A stretch of DNA of 6,406 bases from Flavobacteriales bacterium UBA1820 (GTDB taxonomy: Bacteria; Bacteroidota; Bacteroidia; Flavobacteriales; UBA1820). Below, piece by piece: positions 1 through 6,148 of the stretch. Below the pieces are notes generated by a model that made no database searches, had not been told where the DNA came from, and was given only the letters and a program-made list of their open reading frames with translations. Numbering within the stretch: position 1 is the first letter of the stretch; the number at the start of each line of letters is the position of its first letter. Where the stretch lies: assembly GCA_002314265.1 (NCBI GenBank), contig DCEW01000004.1, forward strand, positions 1-6,406, written 5' to 3'. The position numbers and the translations under genes were made by a program.

Positions 1-48
1 TCTCGCTTGCACGCCCTCGGGGGAAAAACAGGATAAAAAGAACGATCC

Positions 49-66
49 GCTTGCTCAGCTGCAAGC
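49..66 (-). terminator. Possible weak terminator hairpin after the leftward regulator gene
   Basis: A perfect 6-bp inverted repeat (49-54 with 61-66, 6-base loop) lies about 40 bases past the regulator's stop codon. Read leftward it is followed, after six or seven bases, by a short T run at 36-40 and a second one near 25-29. The stem is short and the T run is not adjacent, so this could be chance. It is listed because it is the only plausible end signal for the leftward gene inside the window. Confidence 0.3.
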
Positions 67-107
67 AGTGTTGGATTTGGAATCCCGCGGGAGAGGCCGG
101 GGAATTT

Positions 108-851
108 TTAGAGATGGAATACGCCCTTTATTTCCCAGAAAGCAGCGATTTGTCCCAAGGTACAGATCAAGTCCGGGAACAGCCGTTTGTCGGGATGAAG
201 TGCCGTGAAGAGGAACATTTCCGACTGGCCGGGATACCGCTGAGCCATCCGCACCAGAGGGCTTCCGTCGGTAGGGAGTACGAGCAGCAGGCGTTTGTCG
301 TGTGCGCCGAGCAACCGTGTCAGCACACCGAAGGAAGGACCTACGAGCAGGTATTCGCCCGGCGAGTATTCCGGCGATAGGCTTTCGTCCGCGATCCTGA
401 CCAAGGCATCCGCGCGGTCGTGCAGCAGGTTTTTCTCGATCATCAACCAATGGGGAGGAAGCGATTCGCGCTCCGGGTGGCAGAAGGCTTCGAGGGTTTC
501 GAAGATTCGGACAGCGACGCTTGTCGAAGGGAAGGCAGAAGCGGAAGGATTGTACGGAGCGTGCGATTCGGCTACGGCCGTGATTTTTTCTCCCTCGCAC
601 AAGGTATTGTCCTGACTGTAGATATGCCCGCAACCGCAGATGAGCCAGTTCAGGTTCAGGGTGGGATACCGTTTGGCGATCTTGCACAGGGTGCCGGTAT
701 TCATTCCTTTGTCGGGCGTACGGAAATACCCGTTGCCCAGATCGAGCAGTTTTTCGATCTCTCGGTTGCTCGACAAGCCGTACATGCGGCAAAAAGCCAG
801 CAGTCGTCCCTTTGGGGTATCGGTGTCTATTTCTGTGAAATCCTTCGACAT
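108..851 (-). CDS. XRE-type helix-turn-helix regulator with C-terminal S24/LexA-like domain
   Basis: A 247-residue putative DNA-binding regulator with the architecture of phage CI/LexA-like repressors. Residues about 13-77 resemble the HTH domain of Bacteroidales S24 regulators: a start like PKGRLLAFCRMYGLS and an end like LNLNWLICGCGHIY, matching the family's NxxWLLxGxGxM pattern. A variable linker (about 80-110) leads to an S24-like fold. There ESLSPEYSPGEY (156-167) aligns without gaps to the family pattern DSMEPTxxPGDY and keeps the nucleophile Ser157. The usual general-base Lys, in a VKR-type strand, appears to be Arg201 in LVRMAQR, so self-cleavage is doubtful. The ATG at 851 is chosen because the HTH begins soon after it, an AAGGGA lies about 10 bases upstream, and a -7 box precedes it. 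The frame stays open to 1160, but that stretch is translated repeat. Targets are unknown. It is divergent from nadK, so autoregulation or control of nadK is possible but unproven. Confidence 0.85.
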   Translation of the reverse strand: MSKDFTEIDTDTPKGRLLAFCRMYGLSSNREIEKLLDLGNGYFRTPDKGMNTGTLCKIAKRYPTLNLNWLICGCGHIYSQDNTLCEGEKITAVAESHAPYNPSASAFPSTSVAVRIFETLEAFCHPERESLPPHWLMIEKNLLHDRADALVRIADESLSPEYSPGEYLLVGPSFGVLTRLLGAHDKRLLLVLPTDGSPLVRMAQRYPGQSEMFLFTALHPDKRLFPDLICTLGQIAAFWEIKGVFHL

Positions 852-878
852 CGTCTGTTTTTCCCTTGTGTTTTGTGC

Positions 879-886
879 CAAAAGTA
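879..886 (-). promoter_or_regulatory. Putative -7 box of the S24-like regulator gene
   Basis: Read leftward, the sequence is TACTTTTG, an exact match to the Bacteroidota primary-sigma -7 consensus TAnnTTTG. It lies about 28 bases upstream of the chosen ATG. No convincing TTG -33 element sits 19-21 bases further upstream, so the promoter may be weak, activated, or a chance match in AT-rich DNA. Confidence 0.5.
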
Positions 887-953
887 AGAAATATTTTGCA
901 ATCGTTTTTTTATCGGAACGTCCGCGGCGGGAATTTTTCTCTGGCGGAAATAG

Positions 954-1035
954 ATGCAGGATGCCCCACGGCATCGGCTGCGGGGTGAAAACTGCGTTTT
1001 CCCCCTTGCCGCTGCGCTCGCCTTTGGCTACATTT
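954..1035 (+). repeat. Tandem promoter-bearing repeat, copy A (82 bp)
   Basis: First of two direct copies, offset by 87 bases. Alignment by eye gives 75 of 82 identical positions. Differences are four adjacent bases at 965-968, one at 986 and two at 1026-1027. The copy contains a strong hairpin at 982-1005, then TTG at 1006-1008, a 20-base spacer and TACATTTT at 1029-1036, which differs from the -7 consensus only at its last base. The ends ATGCAG and CTACAT form a 6-bp imperfect inverted pair, too short to prove a mobile element. The unit is GC-rich and lacks stops in several frames, so it yields spurious open frames on both strands. Confidence 0.9.
982..1005 (+). other. Hairpin in repeat copy A, abutting the -33 element
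   Basis: GAAAAC (987-992) pairs with GTTTTC (996-1001) around a TGC loop. After a one-base bulge (T986), GGGG (982-985) pairs with CCCC (1002-1005), giving 10 pairs in all. The TTG of the promoter-like pair starts at the next base. The role is unknown: it could be a protein-binding palindrome, a DNA cruciform, or an RNA stem or terminator for upstream transcription. Confidence 0.75.
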
Positions 1036-1040
1036 TGATA

Positions 1041-1122
1041 ATGCAGGATGCGGTTCGGCATCGGCTGCGGGGCGAAAACTGCGTTTTCCCCCTTGCCGCT
1101 GCGCTCGCCTTTCACTACATTT
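1041..1122 (+). repeat. Tandem promoter-bearing repeat, copy B (82 bp)
   Basis: Second copy, separated from copy A by five bases (1036-1040). It carries the same hairpin at 1069-1092 (bulge base C instead of T) and the same TTG-N20 spacing. Its -7 box is the full consensus TACATTTG (1116-1123) and it lies just before nadK, so copy B looks like the functional one. Both hairpin arms are conserved between copies. Confidence 0.9.
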
Positions 1123-1123
1123 G
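1093..1123 (+). promoter_or_regulatory. Putative nadK promoter (TTG-N20-TACATTTG)
   Basis: TTG at 1093-1095 and TACATTTG at 1116-1123 are separated by 20 bases. This fits the known Bacteroidota promoter layout of a -33 TTTG/TTG and a -7 TAnnTTTG with a 19-21 base spacer. Transcription would start near 1130, giving a leader of about 17 bases before the nadK ATG. The promoter lies wholly inside repeat copy B except its last base, and the hairpin ends directly before the TTG. Confidence 0.65.
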
Positions 1124-1146
1124 TACAAAACTCAAACGGTTCGGGA

Positions 1147-2016
1147 ATGAAAATTGCCATTTACGGGGCCAACATAAAAAAAGACAACGAGTGTTGGCTG
1201 GAAGATGTGCTGGAGGCTTTGTCCATGCACGGGGCCGAGTTGTATTTTCACAAGGATACCTTGGAATACATGCGCTCCTTGGAGGTGAAGGTGCCCCGGG
1301 GCGCGGGGGTGTACGGCGACGGGCTGCCCTCCGATACGGATTATATGGTAACCTTGGGAGGCGACGGAACGATCCTGCGGGCGGCACAACTGGCCTATCG
1401 GACCGATGTGCCTATCGTGGGGATCAACCTGGGAACGCTCGGTTTTATGGCGACAGTGTCCAAGGAACGTGCGCGCGAGGCGATGGAGGTGCTCTTCAGC
1501 GGACGGATGGATTTCGAGCGGAAGGTGCTCCTGCAGGTGGACAGCCCGGCTTTGCCCGAGCCGAGGGTGGCGATAAACGAGGTGGTGGTCAGCCGGAAGG
1601 ATTCCTCGTCGATGATCGGGATCCAGGCCCATGTCAACGGGCGTTTGTTGGGGACTTATCGGGCGGATGGACTCATCGTGGCGACGCCGACGGGTTCGAC
1701 GGGCTATTCGCTCAGTTGCGGGGGGCCGATCGTTTCGACCGATTCGGCTACCTTGGTGCTCACTCCGGTGGCGCCGCACAACCTGAACGTGCGGCCGATG
1801 GTGTTTCGTGACGATGTTAAAGTTTTTCTAAAGGTCTCGGGCCGAGAGGATCAGTATCTGCTTTCGGTCGATTCGCGTTTTCAGCCGATGAGGTGGGAGG
1901 ATGTCATTTCGATCCGAAAGTCCGAGCGCACCCTCAGGATAGCCAAATTGCCGGATTCCGACTTTTTCCTCACGCTCAAGGAAAAACTGGGGTGGGGAAA
2001 CGATGGACGTCAATAA
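1147..2016 (+). CDS. nadK: NAD kinase (ATP:NAD+ 2'-phosphotransferase)
   Basis: A 289-residue cytoplasmic enzyme that phosphorylates NAD+ to NADP+, the source of the NADPH pool for biosynthesis and redox defence. The family signature GGDGT is at residues 71-75, with Asp73 the expected catalytic acid, preceded by the hydrophobic strand DYMVTL. Further family motifs follow: GINLGTLGF (92-100), the NE pair (144-145) that contacts the nicotinamide ribose in known structures, and TPTGSTGYSLS (180-190) with the following CGGPI. The C-terminal TPVAPHNLNVRP (206-217) is also typical. Length is normal for bacterial NadK. The ATG at 1147 is chosen because MKIAIYGAN is the usual family start. The frame is open further upstream (to 1048), but that part is repeat sequence and overlaps the promoter. 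No strong ribosome-binding site is visible, as is usual in this phylum. uppS follows after 144 bases with its own -7 box. Confidence 0.97.
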   Translation: MKIAIYGANIKKDNECWLEDVLEALSMHGAELYFHKDTLEYMRSLEVKVPRGAGVYGDGLPSDTDYMVTLGGDGTILRAAQLAYRTDVPIVGINLGTLGFMATVSKERAREAMEVLFSGRMDFERKVLLQVDSPALPEPRVAINEVVVSRKDSSSMIGIQAHVNGRLLGTYRADGLIVATPTGSTGYSLSCGGPIVSTDSATLVLTPVAPHNLNVRPMVFRDDVKVFLKVSGREDQYLLSVDSRFQPMRWEDVISIRKSERTLRIAKLPDSDFFLTLKEKLGWGNDGRQ

Positions 2017-2086
2017 GGAAGGATCGACGAGAATATTTTTAGTAAATCATTAAACATATTAACCCTGCCTGCTTGTAACAAATTCG

Positions 2087-2094
2087 TATATTTG
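2087..2094 (+). promoter_or_regulatory. Putative -7 box of the uppS-bamA operon
   Basis: TATATTTG matches TAnnTTTG exactly and lies 66 bases before the uppS ATG. The -33 region is weak: the best candidate is CTG at 2065-2067, 19 bases upstream. The location in an AT-rich stretch after nadK supports separate initiation for the envelope genes, although read-through from nadK is also possible because no clear terminator follows nadK. Confidence 0.5.
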
Positions 2095-2117
2095 CGAGCA
2101 TTATGTTCCTTGTGGGG

Positions 2118-2135
2118 TCGAAATTTCCATTTCGA
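2118..2135 (+). other. Leader hairpin upstream of uppS
   Basis: A perfect 7-bp inverted repeat (TCGAAAT at 2118-2124 with ATTTCGA at 2129-2135) closes a TTCC tetraloop, 25 bases before the uppS start. A purine-rich AAGGGAG follows at 2141-2147. No T tract follows, so it is not a terminator. It could tune translation or mRNA stability, or be chance. Confidence 0.45.
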
Positions 2136-2160
2136 AGCGCAAGGGAGTACATCCGTTTTT

Positions 2161-2943
2161 ATGGCGACCGAAACAGATACACCTTCCGGCTCTCTGCCCG
2201 TCCATGTGGCTGTGATCATGGATGGAAATGGACGTTGGGCCAAACGTCAGGGGATGATGCGCGTCTTGGGACACCGCAAAGGGGTCGAGGCGGTGCGTCG
2301 TACGATCGAGGCGGCACGAGAGGAAGGAATTCGGTATTTGACCCTCTATGCTTTTTCGGATGAAAATTGGGCGCGTCCTCGTGCGGAGGTCGAAGCTTTG
2401 ATGGAACTTCTGGTGTCCAATCTGAAGGCCGAATTGCCTTCCTTCGTCAAAAACGGCATCCGTTTGGAATCCATCGGTGATGTCTCCCGTCTGCCGGAAA
2501 GTGCGGCCCGCGAATTGGAACATTGCCGCAGGGAAACGGCCGAAAACAAGGATCTGGTGCTTTCCCTGGCTTTGAGCTATGGCTCGCAGGAGGAAATCCG
2601 CCGTTGCGTGGTGCGGATCGCCCAGTGTGTGGCCCGGGGAGAACTTTACCCACAGGACATCGACCGGCAGACGATCGAATCGAACCTCTATACGGCCGGC
2701 ATGCCGCCGGTGGATCTGATGATCCGTACCAGCGGGGAGATGCGCCTGAGCAATTTCCTGCTTTGGCAGTCGGCCTACGCGGAGTTGTATTTCACTCCGG
2801 TGCTGTGGCCCGATTTTTCCAAAGAGGATTTCCGGGAGGCGCTGCGGGCTTATGCCCGGCGGGAACGCCGTTTCGGACGTACCAGTGATCAATGTGCAAA
2901 CGACTCAATAAAACACAACGCTAACACCAACACTCGCATATAA
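2161..2943 (+). CDS. uppS: Isoprenyl transferase (cis-prenyltransferase, UppS family)
   Basis: A 260-residue enzyme that condenses isopentenyl diphosphate units onto an allylic primer to make the long cis-polyprenyl diphosphate used as carrier for peptidoglycan and other envelope polymers. The signature HVAVIMDGNGRWAKRQG is at residues 15-31, with Asp21 equivalent to the catalytic Asp26 of E. coli UppS. LTLYAFSDENWARP (60-73) supplies Ser66, Asn69 and Arg72. VDLMIRTSGEMRLSNFLLWQ (184-203) gives Arg189, Arg195 and Ser197, and Glu208 follows in YAELYF. Oddities are Asp67, where Ser or Thr is common, and SYGSQEEI (139-146), where many homologues have Arg at the Gln143 position. The ATG at 2161 leaves a short N-terminal tail as in relatives; an in-frame TTG at 2092 overlaps the -7 box. 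A non-conserved Asn/Thr-rich tail (after about 243) runs up to bamA, two bases downstream, so the two genes are surely cotranscribed. Confidence 0.97.
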   Translation: MATETDTPSGSLPVHVAVIMDGNGRWAKRQGMMRVLGHRKGVEAVRRTIEAAREEGIRYLTLYAFSDENWARPRAEVEALMELLVSNLKAELPSFVKNGIRLESIGDVSRLPESAARELEHCRRETAENKDLVLSLALSYGSQEEIRRCVVRIAQCVARGELYPQDIDRQTIESNLYTAGMPPVDLMIRTSGEMRLSNFLLWQSAYAELYFTPVLWPDFSKEDFREALRAYARRERRFGRTSDQCANDSIKHNANTNTRI

Positions 2944-2945
2944 AA

Positions 2946-5447
2946 GTGAAAAGAATCTATACGGCAGCTTTTGCCTTTCTCGTATCGGTTTTGTCCGTTT
3001 CTCTTTCCGCGCAGGTATTGCCTCAACAGTCGGACGACAGCAACCTGTACACGATAGCCGGCGTGACGGTCAGGGGAAACTCCTTGTATGCCAGTCAGAT
3101 CATCATTCATGAGACGGGGCTTATCGAGGGGTCGAAGGTGAGAATACCGGGCGAGCAGATCAGTTCTGCCATCCGGCGGTTGTGGAAACACGGGCTGTTC
3201 GACAATGTGGAGATCTATGTCGATCGGGTCGAAGGCGACAAGGTGTATTTGGAGATCGAAGTGTTGGAGCGCACGCCGATCACACGCTTGCAGTATGAGG
3301 GGGTAAGCCGGACGATGCAGGAGGATATGGCCAAGGACTTGAATCTGAATGCCAATCAGAAGGTGAGTGAGGACTTGATCCAGTCGGTGAAGAACTACAT
3401 CGAGAAACGTTACATCAAGCGCGGATTTCTCTCGGCCAAGGTCAATGTGGAAATATCGGAAGATACGCTTCGGGAAAATGGCGGCGTTTACATGAAAATC
3501 ATTCTGGACAAGGGAGAGCGCGTCCGAATAAACAGCATCAATTTCCAGGGCAACCAGGTGCTTACAGCGGATCAGTTGCGCAAAGCGATGAAGGATACCA
3601 AGCAGATCAAGCACCTCAATGTCTTCAAGCAATCCAAACTGGTGGAGGACAAGTACGAGGACGACCTGAAGAATATCGTCGAAAAGTACAAGACCTTGGG
3701 ATACCGTGATGCGAGGGTGGTAGGAGATACCATTACCTGGAACCGGGGAGACAATACGTTGGATATCAACATTGCGATCGATGAAGGCAACAAGTACCAC
3801 TACCGCTCGATAAAATTCCTGGGCAACAGCAAGTTCTCGACCGAACAGTTGGAAACCATTCTGGGCATCAAGGAAGGCGATGTGTACAACGGCGAGCTCT
3901 TGGCCAAACGCATCAGCGGTTCGAAGGACGGGCGCGATATTCAGAGTCTGTACATGGACAACGGGTATCTCTTTGCCCAGATCATGCCGGTGGAAGTGAG
4001 TGCCGACCGGGATTCGATCGACCTGGAGATCCGTATCATCGAATACGACAAGGCCTACATCAATCGTGTAACGGTCAAGGGAAATACCCGCACTTTCGAT
4101 GAAATCATCTATCGCGAACTGACTACCAAGCCCGGTGACTTGTTCTCCAAGACGGCCATCATGCAGAGCCAGCAGCGTATCGGCGCGCTCGGTTTCTTCG
4201 ACGGAGAGAACATCGGGATCGACCCCAAACCGAATCTTTCGACCGGGACGGTGGATATCGACTACACGGTAGTGGAAAAGAACTCTTCTCAGATCGAACT
4301 GCAAGGCGGCTGGGGCGGCGGCATGTTTATCGGTACGGTCGGGCTGTCGTTCAACAACTTCTCGACCCGCAATCTGTTCAACAAAAAGGCGTGGAAACCG
4401 CTTCCCATGGGACAGGGGCAGACTTTCTCGCTCCGCTTCCAGGCGGCACAGGGCTATACTTCCTACCAGATGTCGTTCATGGAGCCCTGGATCGGAGGGC
4501 GTCGCCCGTTGTCGATCACCACGTCGTTCTACTATACCAAGCAGGAGGCGTATAACTATTATACCAACGAACGAATGAAGGGCCGTTTGGACATCTTCGG
4601 GGGTGGTATCGTATTGGGAAAACGCCTCAACTGGCCGGATGACTACTTCGTGGGGACCATCGGGATCAATTACAGCCGGTATGGGTGGAAGGATTACAAC
4701 TGGGGTATCTACCAGGAAAGCTTTACTAAGGGTACTTCGAACAACCTGAACCTTTCCTTGGGATTGAACCGTCGTTCCTCGGGTTCCAACCCGATCTATC
4801 CTACCTACGGTTCCGACATTTCGCTCAGTTTGTTCCTCACCCCGCCGTATTCTTTGTTCAACGGACGGGACTATTCGGATCCGAACCTTACCGATGTCAA
4901 GCGGTACGAGTGGCTGGAGTATTACAAGTTCAAGGCCAAGGCGACTTGGTACAACAACATCGCGGCCAAGTTGGTGCTGGTGACCAACGTCGAATTCGGT
5001 TACATGGGCATGTACAACCACAAGGTGGGCTTGGGACCGTTTGAGCGCTTTATCATGGGGGGTAGCGGTATGTCGCAATACCAGTATTACAGTGGCGAGA
5101 TCATCCCCTTGCGCGGATACAAGGACAATACGATCGCTTCGAGCAATACGATGGTGGGCATCGGCGACCCGATCTACAACCGTTTTACGGTCGAATTGCG
5201 CTATCCCATTACCTTGTCGCAAACGACCAGTATCTTCGTGCTGCTTTTTGCGGAAGGGGGTAATACGTATGCCGATCTCAAGTCGTACAATCCGTTCAAA
5301 CTTCACCGCTCTACCGGTGCAGGTATTCGGGTGTTCATGCCGATGTTCGGTATGTTGGGCTTCGACTTCGGATACGGGTTCGACCCGATGCCGGGCGAAA
5401 AACGCGGTTGGCAGTTCCACTTCAGTCTGGGCCAGCAACTGTTCTGA
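2946..5447 (+). CDS. bamA: Outer membrane protein assembly factor BamA (Omp85)
   Basis: An 833-residue outer membrane insertase, the core of the BAM complex that folds beta-barrel proteins. A signal peptide (basic MKR, hydrophobic stretch, cleavage likely after SLSA at 22) leads to five POTRA domains at roughly 35-113, 114-192, 193-280, 283-370 and 371-445. POTRA hallmarks recur, for example VRGNSLY, NFQGNQVL, KFLGNSKFS and TVKGNTRTF. The barrel (about 446-833) opens with LQGGWGGGMFIG and is rich in alternating aromatic strands. LRGY (722-725) corresponds to the conserved VRGF loop motif that contacts the barrel interior, and the protein ends in a beta-signal with terminal Phe (SLGQQLF). The start is GTG at 2946, because KRIYT plus the hydrophobic core form a proper signal peptide and no upstream start exists in frame. 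The region before it is A-rich without a Shine-Dalgarno site. Its place between uppS and ompH is the usual one in Bacteroidota. Confidence 0.97.
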   Translation: MKRIYTAAFAFLVSVLSVSLSAQVLPQQSDDSNLYTIAGVTVRGNSLYASQIIIHETGLIEGSKVRIPGEQISSAIRRLWKHGLFDNVEIYVDRVEGDKVYLEIEVLERTPITRLQYEGVSRTMQEDMAKDLNLNANQKVSEDLIQSVKNYIEKRYIKRGFLSAKVNVEISEDTLRENGGVYMKIILDKGERVRINSINFQGNQVLTADQLRKAMKDTKQIKHLNVFKQSKLVEDKYEDDLKNIVEKYKTLGYRDARVVGDTITWNRGDNTLDINIAIDEGNKYHYRSIKFLGNSKFSTEQLETILGIKEGDVYNGELLAKRISGSKDGRDIQSLYMDNGYLFAQIMPVEVSADRDSIDLEIRIIEYDKAYINRVTVKGNTRTFDEIIYRELTTKPGDLFSKTAIMQSQQRIGALGFFDGENIGIDPKPNLSTGTVDIDYTVVEKNSSQIELQGGWGGGMFIGTVGLSFNNFSTRNLFNKKAWKPLPMGQGQTFSLRFQAAQGYTSYQMSFMEPWIGGRRPLSITTSFYYTKQEAYNYYTNERMKGRLDIFGGGIVLGKRLNWPDDYFVGTIGINYSRYGWKDYNWGIYQESFTKGTSNNLNLSLGLNRRSSGSNPIYPTYGSDISLSLFLTPPYSLFNGRDYSDPNLTDVKRYEWLEYYKFKAKATWYNNIAAKLVLVTNVEFGYMGMYNHKVGLGPFERFIMGGSGMSQYQYYSGEIIPLRGYKDNTIASSNTMVGIGDPIYNRFTVELRYPITLSQTTSIFVLLFAEGGNTYADLKSYNPFKLHRSTGAGIRVFMPMFGMLGFDFGYGFDPMPGEKRGWQFHFSLGQQLF

Positions 5448-5490
5448 CCGGAATATTAAAAACATGTTAAAAAGTAACGGCGACCGGTGC

Positions 5491-5543
5491 TCCCTGTTTT
5501 TTTAATGTTATATTGCGCAGGCGCAAAAGAGAACAGGGATTTT
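5491..5543 (+). terminator. Structured bamA-ompH intergenic element, possible attenuator or terminator
   Basis: 5491-5503 (TCCCTG followed by seven T) pairs with 5527-5539 over 13 positions, two of them G-U. Enclosed is a second, GC-rich hairpin TGCGC-AG-GCGCA (5514-5525), with a ten-base unpaired stretch on the left side (5504-5513). Four T follow the outer stem (5540-5543), as in an intrinsic terminator. It could end part of the bamA transcripts, protect mRNA ends, or set different BamA and OmpH levels. The outer stem was found by eye and not scored for folding energy. Confidence 0.45.
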
Positions 5544-5577
5544 CGTATTTGAATAAAATTTCGGATATTAGCACCAC

Positions 5578-5600
5578 TGTTCGCCGACAAAGCGAAACAA
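5578..5600 (+). other. Second small hairpin in the ompH leader
   Basis: TTCGC (5580-5584) pairs with GCGAA (5592-5596) around a seven-base loop. With a one-base bulge the stem extends to TG/CA outside. It lies about 40 bases before the ompH ATG. No consensus TAnnTTTG box is visible between bamA and ompH; the nearest is TATATTGC at 5509-5516, which would lie inside the larger structure. Directly before the start codon is an A-rich stretch with the nine-base word TCAAAAACA twice (5621 and 5631), a typical unstructured translation-initiation region in this phylum. Confidence 0.3.
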
Positions 5601-5638
5601 AGATTTAACCGAGTAACAGCTCAAAAACAATCAAAAAC

Positions 5639-6148
5639 ATGAAAGCAGTAAAAGTATTATTCTTTACGGCTGTTTTACTACTGGGAGTAAATACGGCTAT
5701 GGCACAGGCAAAATTGGGACATATCGATGTGGCAACCCTGATCTCCCTGATGCCGGAAACCAAAAAAGCCAACACCCAAATGGAAACGATGAGCAACGGA
5801 TTCAAGGCAGATTACGATAAGATGGTGACCGAGTACCAGAATCTGGCTCAGAAGTATCAGAACGAAGCAGCCAGCCAGAGCGACGCCATGAACCAGACCC
5901 GTGCCAAGGAACTCGAGGATCGTCAGCAGCGTCTGCAAATGTTTGCCCAGTCTGCACAACAGGATCTGGAAAAGAAATCGAACGAACTGATGCAGCCTAT
6001 TTTCGAAAAAGCACAAGAAGCGATCAATGCAGTAGCCAAGGAAAAAGGCTTGAGCTATGTTTTCAATACGGCCAGCGGAGCGCTGGTATACGATGGCGGA
6101 GGAGTGGATCTGATGCCGGATGTGAAGAAAAAACTGGGCCTTCAGTAA
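5639..6148 (+). CDS. ompH: OmpH/Skp family periplasmic chaperone
   Basis: A 169-residue periplasmic protein of the Skp/OmpH family, which holds unfolded outer membrane proteins between the Sec translocon and BAM. The signal peptide (MKAVK, hydrophobic stretch, cleavage likely after AMA at 22) is followed by the family opening KLGHIDVATLISLMPE (25-40). A long, charged, Gln-rich helical segment (about 42-120) would form the coiled-coil tentacle, and the conserved C-terminal block (about 121-169, with GLSYVFNTASGALVY) closes the trimer body. Length is normal. The ATG at 5639 is chosen because it gives a complete signal peptide. bamA lies 191 bases upstream and a strong terminator lies 62 bases downstream. 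Many Bacteroidales carry two adjacent ompH genes followed by murI. Here only one is seen before the terminator. Confidence 0.94.
   Translation: MKAVKVLFFTAVLLLGVNTAMAQAKLGHIDVATLISLMPETKKANTQMETMSNGFKADYDKMVTEYQNLAQKYQNEAASQSDAMNQTRAKELEDRQQRLQMFAQSAQQDLEKKSNELMQPIFEKAQEAINAVAKEKGLSYVFNTASGALVYDGGGVDLMPDVKKKLGLQ

Noticed and set aside
1..30. CGGGGGAAAAAC at the left edge and ATGCAGG plus a GC-rich stretch near 6372-6400 as degenerate copies of the promoter repeat
   Set aside because: Matches are limited to 7-12 bases of simple composition and do not extend across the hairpin and promoter parts.
55..792. A 245-codon leftward open frame in another frame of the regulator gene
   Set aside because: It is Arg/Pro/Ser-rich with no domain, while the overlapping frame gives a coherent HTH plus S24-like protein.
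954..1033. ATGCAG...CTACAT ends of the repeat as terminal inverted repeats of a miniature transposon
   Set aside because: Only six positions with one mismatch and no target-site duplication, so this is too weak to call a mobile element from sequence alone.
954..1811. A 285-codon rightward open frame starting in repeat copy A and overlapping nadK
   Set aside because: It begins with duplicated repeat sequence, then becomes a low-complexity Gly/Arg/Ala-rich frame-shifted reading of nadK.
2101..2892. A 263-codon leftward open frame opposite uppS
   Set aside because: Antisense shadow of uppS with no family resemblance. The plus-strand protein has all UppS motifs.
2889..5465. An 858-codon leftward open frame covering all of bamA
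   Set aside because: It mirrors the bamA reading frame, has the Arg/His/Val/Ile-rich composition of antisense frames, no recognisable domain, and its start and end simply bracket the real gene. bamA on the plus strand is unmistakable.
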